In this document: positions 41,447 through 49,215 of the stretch, piece after piece
Numbering within the stretch: position 1 is the stretch's first letter
How the letters are laid out: each line of letters opens with the position of its first letter
Assembly: GCA_934539585.1 (NCBI GenBank)
Contig: CAKTCT010000019.1
Span: 1-50,499, forward strand
DNA length: 50,499 nt
Direction: 5' to 3'
Source of the DNA: an uncultured Oscillospiraceae bacterium
Lineage (GTDB): Bacteria > Bacillota > Clostridia > Oscillospirales > Ruminococcaceae
Notes under the pieces: generated by a model
The model's database searches: none
Told to the model about the DNA's origin: nothing
What the model saw: the letters and a program-made list of their open reading frames with translations, nothing else
Program-made: the position numbers and the translations under genes

Positions 41447-42502
41447 CTACTTCAACACCCGCTGCAATGCCGGGAGGATTTTCGTGGCCATGCGGTAGAA
41501 GCCCAGGTCGTTGGGGTGGCAGCCGTCTACGGTGCAGTCGGCGGCGCAAGGGCCGTCAAAGAGGGTATGGCCGTCCACGAAAGCCGCCCGATAGCCCTGT
41601 TCCCGAGCCCAGAGGTAGGTTTTCATCACCGTGTCCCGGCGTAGGGCGTTTTCTCCGGCGGGATCGTTGCGGTAGTCAGGCTTGCTGACCAGCACCACCG
41701 GCAGCTCCGGCTGCTGCTCCAGGATGGTCCGGAGGAAGGGCAGGTGGGTCTTCTGCAGATGGGCCAGGTCCGGGGCGTTGTGGTCGTAGTCGTAGACAAG
41801 GGCGGTCATGGGCTGCCGGGCGATCCACTGGGCCATCTCGGTCTCGCCCCGGGCGTTGCCGGAAAAGCCCAGGTTGTAGGCGGGGCAGTCCAGCATCCGG
41901 GAGATCATGGCGCTGTAACAGTTGCCGGGGCGGCTGGCGCAGCCTCCCTGGGTGATGGAGGAGCCATAAAAGAGGATGGGCTTGTCATAGCGGTAGGGGG
42001 CGGGTTTTTCCGGGGCGACGCCCTCCGGGAAGCCCAGCTCCAGCCGTTCCACGCCGTTATACAGGGGGAGGTGCAGCAGGACCTCCTCCTCCCCGGCGGG
42101 GAGGGCCACTTCTCCGGCCACGTCCCGGCGCTCCGGGGTCTCTCCACGGAAGCCGGCCAGGAAGGTCCGATTGGCGCCGGAGCCGTAGTAAACGTCGAGG
42201 CCGGCGCTGCCGCTCCGGGGCATGTGGGACATGTCCCCGGCGTACCGCAGGGTCATCCGGACGGCAAAGCGCCCGCCGGGGACCCGGAACCGCACGGTGC
42301 CGCCGGCGGTGTGGGAGGCCAGCTCCCGGACGCCCTCGGAGGGAATTTTGGGGAGGTAGTCCGGGTCGATGCGGTAAAAGGTCCCGGGGAACAGGCCGCC
42401 GACCATGACGTTTTCACAGTCGTAGACATCCCGGTAAAGGAAGCCGCCCTCCAGGGCTTTTTCCTTGAAATTGGGGTCTAAATCTTCGATTTTCTTTGCC
42501 AT
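41447..42502 (-). CDS. SGNH/GDSL hydrolase with N-terminal beta-sandwich
   Basis: 351 residues from ATG 42502 (AAAGG 9 nt upstream; the ATG at 42511 would have no spacing). Residues 1-165 form a beta-sandwich accessory domain like those of GxDLY-type esterases. The SGNH core begins with GSSIT (180-184, Ser182 nucleophile), then GFSGNARGE and the C-terminal DGCHPND with the catalytic Asp and His. No signal peptide. It probably deacetylates sugars or oligosaccharides. Monocistronic, with its own promoter. Confidence 0.9.
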   Translation of the reverse strand: MAKKIEDLDPNFKEKALEGGFLYRDVYDCENVMVGGLFPGTFYRIDPDYLPKIPSEGVRELASHTAGGTVRFRVPGGRFAVRMTLRYAGDMSHMPRSGSAGLDVYYGSGANRTFLAGFRGETPERRDVAGEVALPAGEEEVLLHLPLYNGVERLELGFPEGVAPEKPAPYRYDKPILFYGSSITQGGCASRPGNCYSAMISRMLDCPAYNLGFSGNARGETEMAQWIARQPMTALVYDYDHNAPDLAHLQKTHLPFLRTILEQQPELPVVLVSKPDYRNDPAGENALRRDTVMKTYLWAREQGYRAAFVDGHTLFDGPCAADCTVDGCHPNDLGFYRMATKILPALQRVLK

Positions 42503-42540
42503 GATGCTCATCCTTTCCGTCTCGTTTCGAGGATAGGTCT

Positions 42541-42569
42541 ACAATAGCATGTTTTCGGCCCGTTGTAAA
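42541..42569 (-). promoter_or_regulatory. Promoter of the SGNH hydrolase
   Basis: Minus strand: -35 TTTACA (42564-42569), 17-bp spacer, -10 TATTGT (42541-42546). Confidence 0.75.
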
Positions 42570-42622
42570 GAGGAAAAATTTGTGGAAATGGCTGAAAAGT
42601 TTGACTTTCTTACAGAATTGCG

Positions 42623-42655
42623 AAAAACGGCGGGCCCGGGAAATCGGGTCCGCCG
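42623..42655 (-). terminator. Terminator after DUF2185 gene
   Basis: Minus strand: CGGCGGACCCG-ATTTCC-CGGGCCCGCCG then TTTTT. Ends the operon running from 45273. Confidence 0.85.
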
Positions 42656-42663
42656 GAAGGTGC

Positions 42664-43038
42664 TTATCTGAACTGCTTTTCCATCCACTCTGCGTCCAGG
42701 AGGAACTCTCCGGTCTTCGGGTCCCGGAAAAAGGCGGTCCCGGCGGGGCTGTCCAGAAGGGGCAGGATGTCCGGGTCGTAGTTGGCGATGGTGTTCAGGG
42801 CGAAGACGGCGCTGTTGTCCGGGTCGTCCAGATAGGCGTCGCTTTCATCCCCGGAAAAGAACCGCCAGCCGGAATCCGGGCGGGTCCCGTCGGTCTTTTC
42901 CCGGTAGCAGAAGCCGACCCGCAGGCCGTCCACGGTGATGCGGTCGGTGGCGATGCAGCCCATGCGGCTTTCCACCAGGGGGCGGATGTCCTGGGCTGTC
43001 AGCAGAAATTCCTTCTTTTTTCCGTGCTTTTGAAACAT
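42664..43038 (-). CDS. DUF2185 (immunity-protein-like) protein
   Basis: 124 residues with the DUF2185 core (GWRFFSGDESDAYLDDPDNS, then ALNTIANYDPDILPLLDSPAG). DUF2185 members resemble Imm33-type immunity proteins, but many, like this one, lie away from any toxin. Here the neighbours are a Dabb protein and galU, so a housekeeping role is possible. GGAGG precedes the ATG. Confidence 0.85.
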   Translation of the reverse strand: MFQKHGKKKEFLLTAQDIRPLVESRMGCIATDRITVDGLRVGFCYREKTDGTRPDSGWRFFSGDESDAYLDDPDNSAVFALNTIANYDPDILPLLDSPAGTAFFRDPKTGEFLLDAEWMEKQFR

Positions 43039-43052
43039 GGGTTCCTCCGGAT

Positions 43053-43355
43053 TCAGATTTCGCCGTCAAAGGCGACGCGCTCGGACATGGAGCGGTGGAC
43101 CAGGGCCTGGACCGCCTTGTGCAAGGGGTGCTCCCGGTAGAAGGCTAAGGCCTCCTTATCCCGGAGCTCGCTGTAAAGGCAGAGGTCGTAGCCGCCGGTC
43201 CCGGGGGCCACGCTGATCGTGACCTCGGCCTTCAGAAGGCCGTCGATCTTCCCCACCAGGGCTTCCAGGCCGACCTTGATGGCGGCGGAGTTCTCGGCCC
43301 GGGTGCCGTCCTCGGTTTGTTCTTTCAGTTTCCACAGTACGATGTGACGGATCAT
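43053..43355 (-). CDS. Dabb-family (stress-responsive A/B barrel) protein
   Basis: 100 residues: MIRHIVLWKLKEQ at the start, then VGLEALVGKIDGLLKAEV, DLCLYSELRDKEALAFYREHP and the HPLHKAVQ helix. This is the dimeric ferredoxin-like Dabb fold. Biochemical function is not settled. Cotranscribed with DUF2185 (14 bp gap) and probably galU. Confidence 0.92.
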   Translation of the reverse strand: MIRHIVLWKLKEQTEDGTRAENSAAIKVGLEALVGKIDGLLKAEVTISVAPGTGGYDLCLYSELRDKEALAFYREHPLHKAVQALVHRSMSERVAFDGEI

Positions 43356-43377
43356 GTCAGTTCCTCCTTTGACCGGC

Positions 43378-44247
43378 TTACAGGCGGTCCACGATGGATT
43401 TCAGATAGCGGCGGAAGCCCTCGCTGGTCTCGGGATGGACCAGGCCCACGTCTACGATGGCCTCCAGGACGCCCAGCTTGTTGCCCATGTCGTAGCGGCG
43501 GCCGTCGAAGTCCACGCCGATGATGCCCTCCTCCTGGGCCAGGACCTTCATGGCGTCGGTGAGCTGGAGCTCCCCGCCGTAGCCGTAGGGGATGCTCTCC
43601 AGGATGGAGAAGATGCGGGGCGGCAGCACGCAGCGGCCCAGAATGGAAAAGAGGGAGAAAACCTGGTCGGGCTTGGGCTTTTCAATCATGTCGGTGATTT
43701 CGTAGCGGTTCTCGCCCAGGGGGGAGAGTTTCATGGAGGAGTACTTCTGAATCTGCTCCAGGGTGACTTCCTTGATGCCGACGACGCCTTTTCCGTACTG
43801 GTCGTAGGCGTCGCAGAGCTGCTTGCAGACGGGGTTTTCGCCCAGAATCACGTCATCGCCGTAGAGAACGGCAAAGGGCTCGTCCCCCACGAAGGTTTTG
43901 GCGCAGAGAATGGCGTGGCCCAGGCCCTTGGGCTCATGCTGCCGGGTGTAGGTGATGTTGGCAAGCTTGGTGATGTCCACAATCTGGTTGTAGACGTCGG
44001 TTTTGCCGGAATCCAGCAGGCGCTTTTCCAGCTCCGGGGAGCGGTCGAAGTGGTCCTCTACCGTGGTCTTGCCCCGGCTGGTGATGATGAGGATATCCTC
44101 GATGCCGCTTTTGGCGGCTTCCTCTACGATGTACTGGATGGCGGGCTTATCGACGATGGAGAGCATCTCCTTGGGCATGGCCTTGGACGCGGGCAGGACC
44201 CGGGTGCCCAGACCGGCGGCGGGAATGACTGCTTTTTTGATCTTCAT
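43378..44247 (-). CDS. galU: UTP-glucose-1-phosphate uridylyltransferase
   Basis: 289 residues with GLGTRVLPASKAMPKEML at the N-terminus (nucleotide loop) and VDKPAIQYIVEEA, then FAVLYGDDV and GYGGELQLTDA. Makes UDP-glucose from UTP and glucose-1-phosphate for wall polymers and galactose use. Complete. It follows the RING-like membrane protein by 24 bp. Confidence 0.96.
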   Translation of the reverse strand: MKIKKAVIPAAGLGTRVLPASKAMPKEMLSIVDKPAIQYIVEEAAKSGIEDILIITSRGKTTVEDHFDRSPELEKRLLDSGKTDVYNQIVDITKLANITYTRQHEPKGLGHAILCAKTFVGDEPFAVLYGDDVILGENPVCKQLCDAYDQYGKGVVGIKEVTLEQIQKYSSMKLSPLGENRYEITDMIEKPKPDQVFSLFSILGRCVLPPRIFSILESIPYGYGGELQLTDAMKVLAQEEGIIGVDFDGRRYDMGNKLGVLEAIVDVGLVHPETSEGFRRYLKSIVDRL

Positions 44248-44271
44248 GGACGTTCCTCCGTAGTTTTCAGT

Positions 44272-45273
44272 TTAGTAGAGCTTCATGACGGCGCTGACCA
44301 TGGTGAAAGACATGAACATGGACACGATGAGGACCACGGCGATGCAGAGGATCACGGCCAGCCGGGAAACGCCGCCCTTGGCGGTGAGGATGGCGGAGTA
44401 ATCCGGGGCGTCCTTCTTCTCGTCCCGGAGCTTCCGGACCCGGCGGAAAACGTGGTCCTTGTAAAGCCGGTTGCTGAACATGGCCACCCCCAGCTTCAGG
44501 GCCAGGGAGAGGATGTAGCAGATGTTGCTCATCCGGTCCAGGGCCACCAGGCCGCTTTCGCTGACCAGCATCTCCGCTCCGGCGTTATAGAGCATAGCGT
44601 TGAAAAAAATGACCAGACTGGGAAGGGAGAGGACGAAGCTGGCGGCCAGGACCGCCACGGCCCAGCCCCACATCTTCCGGTACATGAGGTAGAAGCCGTC
44701 CAGGAAAAAGGCGGCCCAGTTCCAGTTGGCGGATTTCTTCCGCGTAACCATGTCCTTGAACCGGGGGAGGAAATAGTGGGTGTTCTCCTTGACGTAAAGG
44801 GCCAGGTCCTTTACCGGGAGCTCCTCGATTTCCTCATCGGCCCCCAGTCCGCCGAAGGGGGTGGTGTACGGGTTGTAGGGCATCTGGTGGAACCCGGGGA
44901 TGGGGCCCTGCTGCTGGGCGCCGCCGAACTGCTGGAAGTTCCCCGCGGGCTGGTCGGGATTTTCGGCGTCCTCCCGGTTCAGGGGGGTGCCGCAGACCTC
45001 GCAGAACAGCTTGTCCGGGCCGTTTAAGGTGCCGCAGCGGCTGCACCGCCGGGAGGCCATGCCGTCGCAGCGCTCCTCGGCCTCCTCCGCGGCGGTTTTG
45101 GGCGGCTGCCAGCTCTCGCCCCTGGCGTGGAGGTCCTGGAACATGCACTGGCCCAGCTCCTGGATGCACGCCTTGTGATACGGCGCGCCGCAGTCCGGGC
45201 AGATGAGAATCTGATCGGTTTCCTTGAATTCTTTTCCGCAATGGGGGCAGTGAACGCCCTGGTATTTAAACAT
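44272..45273 (-). CDS. Membrane protein with prokaryotic RING-like and zinc-ribbon domains (DUF2628)
   Basis: 333 residues. Residues 9-45 have CPHCGKEF, ICPDCGAPYHKACI and further Cys, a Prok-RING type cross-brace. Residues 75-95 add a zinc ribbon (CSRCGTLN, CEVCGTPL). A Gln/Pro-rich linker follows. The C-terminal half is a DUF2628-like membrane region (NWNWAAFFLDGFYLMYRKMW, then four helices). Probably senses or organises something at the membrane; no ubiquitin-like function is implied. Driven by its own strong promoter. Confidence 0.85.
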   Translation of the reverse strand: MFKYQGVHCPHCGKEFKETDQILICPDCGAPYHKACIQELGQCMFQDLHARGESWQPPKTAAEEAEERCDGMASRRCSRCGTLNGPDKLFCEVCGTPLNREDAENPDQPAGNFQQFGGAQQQGPIPGFHQMPYNPYTTPFGGLGADEEIEELPVKDLALYVKENTHYFLPRFKDMVTRKKSANWNWAAFFLDGFYLMYRKMWGWAVAVLAASFVLSLPSLVIFFNAMLYNAGAEMLVSESGLVALDRMSNICYILSLALKLGVAMFSNRLYKDHVFRRVRKLRDEKKDAPDYSAILTAKGGVSRLAVILCIAVVLIVSMFMSFTMVSAVMKLY

Positions 45274-45337
45274 AGATGACCTCCGTCCCAGGCGGCCGGG
45301 TCCGGTCCGCCTTCGATGCCGAAATGTACACTTTTAT

Positions 45338-45366
45338 ATTATAGCATAACTATCAATTTTTATCAA
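45338..45366 (-). promoter_or_regulatory. Promoter of the RING-like/galU/Dabb/DUF2185 operon
   Basis: Minus strand: -35 TTGATA (45361-45366), 17-bp spacer, -10 TATAAT (45338-45343). It is only 8 bp from the divergent prfB promoter, so the two may interfere. Confidence 0.82.
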
Positions 45367-45373
45367 ACAAATC

Positions 45374-45402
45374 TTTACAGATTTCTAAATCTACTCTATA
45401 AT
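45374..45402 (+). promoter_or_regulatory. prfB promoter
   Basis: Plus strand: -35 TTTACA (45374-45379), 17-bp spacer, -10 TATAAT (45397-45402). Confidence 0.85.
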
Positions 45403-45443
45403 AGAAAGAGAATGTTTTGAAAAGCCAAAACGGAGGGAAACCA

Positions 45444-46565
45444 ATGCTTCAAATCGAAGATCAAAAACAAACCCTGCGCGCCATCGAGCCGGACCTGAAG
45501 GACCTGGCCTCCGCCCTGGGCATCGACGGGATGCGCGAGGAAATCGCCCAGCTGGACCAGCAGGCCGCGCAGCCGGATTTCTGGAACGACATGGAAAACT
45601 CCCAGAAGGTCCTGAAGCGGGCCGGGTCCTTAAAAGCCCTGGTCCATTCCTACGAGCAGCTGGTGACGCTGTTTGAGGACGCCCAGACCATGATCGAAAT
45701 GGCCGAGGAGGACGACGACCCCGAAATGCTGGAGGAGATCGACAAGACCCTGAAGGAGCTCCAGGCCAAAATCGACGAGCAGCGGCTTACCACCCTGCTG
45801 TCCGGGGAGTACGACTCCAAAAACGCCATCCTCACCTTCCACGCCGGCGCAGGCGGCACCGAGGCCCAGGACTGGGTGGAGATGCTCTACCGGATGTACT
45901 GCCGCTGGGGCGAGCGCCACGACTTCAAGGTGTCGGTCTTAGACTACCTGGAGGGCGAAGAAGCGGGCATCAAGAGCGCGTCCATCATGATCGAGGGCCT
46001 CAACGCCTACGGCTATCTGAAATCCGAGGCCGGAGTCCACCGGCTGGTCCGGGTGTCGCCCTTTGACGCCTCCGGACGGCGGCACACCTCCTTTGCGTCC
46101 CTGGAGGTCATGCCGGAAATCGACGACACCATCGAGGTGGACATCCGCCCGGAGGAGCTCCAGGTGGACGTGTACCGTTCCAGCGGCGCAGGCGGCCAGA
46201 AGGTCAACAAGACCGACTCCGCCGTCCGCATCACCCACCTTCCCACGGGCATCGTGGTGGCCTGCCAGGTGGAGCGCAGTCAGTACCAGAACAAGGACAT
46301 GGCCATGCGGATGCTGAAATCCAAGCTCATTGAGATCAAGGAGCGGGAGCACCTGGAAAAGATCGAGGACATCCGGGGCGACCAGAAGGAGATCGCCTGG
46401 GGCGCTCAGATCCGGTCCTACGTCTTCATGCCCTACACCCTGGTCAAGGACCACCGCACCGGCTACGAGATGGGCAACGTCAACGCCGTCATGGACGGCG
46501 ACCTGGACGGCTTCATCAACGCCTACCTGAAGGCTCTGGCCCACGGCGAGATCGCCAGGCAGTAA
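45444..46565 (+). CDS. prfB: Peptide chain release factor 2
   Basis: 373 residues from ATG 45444 (GGAGGG upstream). The stop-codon reader SPFDASG (SPF type, UGA/UAA) and the catalytic GAGGQKVNKTD (GGQ) identify RF2. Unlike many bacterial prfB genes, the N-terminal coding region is continuous: around codon 25 there is no CUU-UGA-C slip site, so the usual +1 autoregulatory frameshift is absent. Followed by a hairpin terminator. Confidence 0.96.
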   Translation: MLQIEDQKQTLRAIEPDLKDLASALGIDGMREEIAQLDQQAAQPDFWNDMENSQKVLKRAGSLKALVHSYEQLVTLFEDAQTMIEMAEEDDDPEMLEEIDKTLKELQAKIDEQRLTTLLSGEYDSKNAILTFHAGAGGTEAQDWVEMLYRMYCRWGERHDFKVSVLDYLEGEEAGIKSASIMIEGLNAYGYLKSEAGVHRLVRVSPFDASGRRHTSFASLEVMPEIDDTIEVDIRPEELQVDVYRSSGAGGQKVNKTDSAVRITHLPTGIVVACQVERSQYQNKDMAMRMLKSKLIEIKEREHLEKIEDIRGDQKEIAWGAQIRSYVFMPYTLVKDHRTGYEMGNVNAVMDGDLDGFINAYLKALAHGEIARQ

Positions 46566-46573
46566 CAGTTTTT

Positions 46574-46598
46574 CCCCGGAAAGCGGCCCTTTCCGGGG
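46574..46598 (+). terminator. Hairpin after prfB
   Basis: CCCCGGAAAG pairs with CTTTCCGGGG. The T-tract is weak on the plus strand, so some readthrough into the next gene is likely. Confidence 0.65.
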
Positions 46599-46620
46599 AT
46601 TTGTGCAAAGGAGCGTTTTT

Positions 46621-47472
46621 ATGCAGCGCCGCAGCGACGAAGAAATGATGTCCCTGATCCTCAACGCCGCCTGGGAGGACCCCCGGATCCGGGCGGTCTG
46701 GATGAACGGCTCCCGGGCCAACCCCAACGCTCCCCGGGACCGCTGGCAGGACTTCGACGTGGTTTACGCCGTCCGGGAGATGGAGTCCTTCCTGGCCGAC
46801 AACGGCTGGGTGGACCGGTTCGGTCCCCGGGTCATCATGCAGACCCGCCGGGACCAGGCGGAGACCGATGAGGGGACGGACCTGACCGACTGGTTCATCT
46901 ACCTGATGCAGTTCACCGACGGCAGCCGCATCGACCTGAGCCTGGTCCCCGTGGAGCGGGCGGAGGACGCCTTTCTGGAGGACCGGATGTGCGTCCTCCT
47001 CCTGGATAAGGACGGGGTCCTCCCGGCTATTCCCCCGGCCACCGACCGGGACTACTGGGTGAAGCGGCCCACGGCCCGGCAGTTTTTCTGCTGCTGCAAC
47101 GAGTTCCGCTGGGTGTCCACCTATGTGGCCAAGGGCATCTGGCGGAAGGAACTGCCCTACGCCCACGAAATGCTGGACGGCCCTGTCCGGACGGAGCTTC
47201 TCCGGATGCTGGAATGGGAGGTGGGGGTCCGGACGGACTTCCAGGTCACGGTGGGGAAGTGCGGTAAGTATCTGGAGCGGTACCTTCCCGCCGACGACTG
47301 GCGGCTCTACTGTCAGACCTACTGCGGCAGCGGCTACGACGAAATCTGGAACGCCCTGTTCGCCATGCACCAGCTTTTCGCCCGGAGCTCCCGGGCCGTA
47401 GCCGGCGCTCTGGGCTTTTCCGTGGACGCCGACGAGGAGCGGCGGGTCCTGGCCTATCTCCGGGGAGAATAA
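46621..47472 (+). CDS. Aminoglycoside 6-adenylyltransferase-like protein (ANT(6) family)
   Basis: 283 residues from ATG 46621 (AAAGGAG). The nucleotidyltransferase motif is GSRANPNAP at about 29-37 followed by DRWQDFDVVY with its metal-binding Asp pair, and FTDGSRIDLSLVP supplies the third Asp. WVKRPTARQFFCCCNEFRWVSTYVAKG is the typical ANT(6) helix. The family adenylates streptomycin at position 6. No mobile-element marks are near, so it looks like a chromosomal, possibly intrinsic, gene; activity must be shown. Confidence 0.9.
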   Translation: MQRRSDEEMMSLILNAAWEDPRIRAVWMNGSRANPNAPRDRWQDFDVVYAVREMESFLADNGWVDRFGPRVIMQTRRDQAETDEGTDLTDWFIYLMQFTDGSRIDLSLVPVERAEDAFLEDRMCVLLLDKDGVLPAIPPATDRDYWVKRPTARQFFCCCNEFRWVSTYVAKGIWRKELPYAHEMLDGPVRTELLRMLEWEVGVRTDFQVTVGKCGKYLERYLPADDWRLYCQTYCGSGYDEIWNALFAMHQLFARSSRAVAGALGFSVDADEERRVLAYLRGE

Positions 47473-47475
47473 AAG

Positions 47476-47516
47476 AAAATCGCCTCCGTATGAACCAGCA
47501 TACGGAGGCGATTTTT
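47476..47516. terminator. Bidirectional terminator
   Basis: AAAATCGCCTCCGTATG-AACCAG-CATACGGAGGCGATTTTT; serves the ANT(6)-like gene and the convergent 3D-domain gene. Confidence 0.92.
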
Positions 47517-47524
47517 GCCGCTTT

Positions 47525-48550
47525 TTAACCGATGACGTAGATTTCCATGGTCTTTGCACCGAAAAGGCAGCTTTCCAGATAGGTGTCAAAGAACAGGTCT
47601 ACCGTGACCCGGCCGTCCATCAGGGCGATGCCGGTGTCCGCCGCGATGGCGTAGCCGTAAATGAAGGAGCCGTCGGCGGATTTGATATACAGCTTGGAAC
47701 CGTAGGGGATGATGTTGGGGTTCACAGCCACGTGGCCGGGGATGGCGTAGCGGCCGCTGGCGGTTTTGGCTCCGCTGCGGGCGCTGTATGCGGTGGCTTT
47801 GCCCACGATCTTCCGGGTGTAGCTGACGGGGTTGCCGTTTGCATCCAGGACCAGGTTTTCAGGGACCTCCAGGGTGGTGATGGTGGCGGTGCTGTCGCCG
47901 ACCATGACCTTGGCGGTGGTGGGTTCCTTGGTGACTTCGGTGGTGGTGGAGACGGTCTCCAGATACACGCCGTCAATATACTTGTTGACGTTGGTGGTGG
48001 TCAGGACGCCGTCCACGCCTTCCTGCAAAACCCGGGTCTTCCCGTTTTTCAGAAGGGGCGTGTGCTGCTCCTCGGTCTCGTAGGGGATGGCTTCGTCGGT
48101 GACGACGGTGCCGTAGGTGATCCGCTGGACCACGATCCTGGTCTTGGTCGTGACGGTTTCCGTCAGGGCGGGGGTGATCAGGTCTTCTTCGCCCAGGGTG
48201 ACGCCGGCGGCTTTCAGGGTGTCGGCTACGGTACCTTCCAGCATGGGAATGTCCCGGGTAGCGCCGTCGCAGGTCAGGCTGACATTGAATGCCCGGCGGA
48301 CCGTCAGGCGGTATGTGCCGTTCTTTTGCAGCTCCATGGTGTAGGCGTCGTGTTCGCCCACCTGGATTCCGGCTTCCTTGAGGATTTCAGCCGGGTCGTC
48401 CTTGTCGGTGAGGATGGAATAGAAAAAGGTCTTTCCCTCCCGGATGGTGACGAAGTTCTTGGCGGTGTAAACGCCGGTCATCATGGGGAGAGCCAGGAGA
48501 AGGACAAGGGCGGCAGCGGCAGAAGCGGCGATTCTTGCGATCGATTTCAT
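47525..48550 (-). CDS. YabE-like secreted protein: DUF348, G5 and 3D domains
   Basis: 341 residues. An N-terminal signal or anchor (IAASAAAALVLLLALPMMTG), DUF348-type ubiquitin-like repeats (about 30-120), a G5 domain (about 135-215) and a C-terminal 3D barrel (KATAYSARSGAKTASGRYAI, then DTGIALMDGRVTVDLFFDT with the three Asp). The 3D domain resembles the lytic-transglycosylase MltA core, so this is probably a peptidoglycan-acting, Rpf/YabE-type enzyme. Transcribed alone from a consensus promoter through a possible attenuator. Confidence 0.93.
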   Translation of the reverse strand: MKSIARIAASAAAALVLLLALPMMTGVYTAKNFVTIREGKTFFYSILTDKDDPAEILKEAGIQVGEHDAYTMELQKNGTYRLTVRRAFNVSLTCDGATRDIPMLEGTVADTLKAAGVTLGEEDLITPALTETVTTKTRIVVQRITYGTVVTDEAIPYETEEQHTPLLKNGKTRVLQEGVDGVLTTTNVNKYIDGVYLETVSTTTEVTKEPTTAKVMVGDSTATITTLEVPENLVLDANGNPVSYTRKIVGKATAYSARSGAKTASGRYAIPGHVAVNPNIIPYGSKLYIKSADGSFIYGYAIAADTGIALMDGRVTVDLFFDTYLESCLFGAKTMEIYVIG

Positions 48551-48566
48551 AAACTGCTCCTTTGTG

Positions 48567-48610
48567 AAAAATATCCCGCGGGCAAGGCCGCTTGAGGGAT
48601 ACGGCAGCGG
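48567..48610 (-). promoter_or_regulatory. Possible transcription attenuator before the YabE-like gene
   Basis: On the minus strand TATCCC(TCAA)GCGG-CCTTGC-CCGCGGGATA is followed by TTTTT, a terminator shape lying between the promoter and the ribosome site. An alternative stem CCGCT/AGCGG (48606-48610 with 48588-48592) would break it. The antiterminator is only 5 bp, so this is tentative. Confidence 0.4.
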
Positions 48611-48650
48611 TGGATTTCTTCTTGTAATCCATTGTTACCGATTTGTATCT

Positions 48651-48679
48651 ATTGTATGCAACAACATGGGGTTTGTCAA
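48651..48679 (-). promoter_or_regulatory. Promoter of the YabE-like gene
   Basis: Minus strand: -35 TTGACA (48674-48679), 17-bp spacer, -10 TACAAT (48651-48656), giving a leader of about 95 nt. Confidence 0.85.
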
Positions 48680-49148
48680 GAATCGAAAACGCTGCTTTTT
48701 TGTGCAATCTTCCGAAAGCTTCGACGTTTTTCCAAAAATTACCCGAAGAAACTTCTGCCTTTTTCTGGAATTTCCAGGAGTTTTTTTAAAAAGCCGAAAA
48801 TGTTTCCGGCAAAATCGACAAAGATGGCTTTTTTAGTAAAATGAATGAATCAAATCAAATTTCTGCGAGTTTTCCTTCAATATTTCCGGAAAATCCAGAA
48901 ATAACTGGGTAAAACGCCGGTTTCTGCGAATGAAACGTAGATGCCTCCTGCAAAATAAATTTCGCTCCCAAGGGGAAAACCGGGCGGATTTGTTCGGATT
49001 TTCCGCCCTTTGAAACGCAATGAACACTTGTGATCCGGCGGCTTCAGAGGGAATTTTTCGGGGGAAATCACGGGAGCAGTCTGTAAGAAAGATTACAATT
49101 TGTAACACTTTTCTGGATGGTTTCGCCGCTTTCTATTATAATAGAAAA
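48680..49148. other. AT-rich noncoding region upstream of the YabE-like promoter
   Basis: About 470 bp with no ORF that has a ribosome site. It holds many TTTCC/GGAAA words, a GGGCGGA/TCCGCCC inverted repeat (about 48986-49012) and the palindrome TTACAA-T-TTGTAA (49093-49105). The palindromic CTATTATAATAG at 49132-49143 contains a TATAAT on both strands but no good -35. A small RNA is possible but unproven. Confidence 0.4.
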
Positions 49149-49205
49149 GACCCGGAAAAACCGGGTCCGGAAACGGAAAAGGCCGCAGCGGAATCCGCTG
49201 CGGCC
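49149..49205 (-). terminator. Tandem terminator hairpins of fba
   Basis: Two hairpins follow the fba stop: GGCCGCAGCGG/CCGCTGCGGCC (49181-49205) with CCTTTT, then GACCCGG-TTTTT-CCGGGTC (49149-49167) with TTTTCT. Confidence 0.85.
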
Positions 49206-49215
49206 GGAGCCTTGG

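Noticed and set aside
48551..48660. c-di-AMP (ydaO) riboswitch before the YabE-like gene
   Set aside because: The leader is under 100 nt and lacks the conserved ydaO motifs.
48387..48707. Leader peptide overlapping the YabE-like start
   Set aside because: The frame has no ribosome site and reads into the real gene in another frame.
49132..49143. Promoter at CTATTATAATAG
   Set aside because: TATAAT occurs on both strands, but neither has a reasonable -35 at 16-18 bp.
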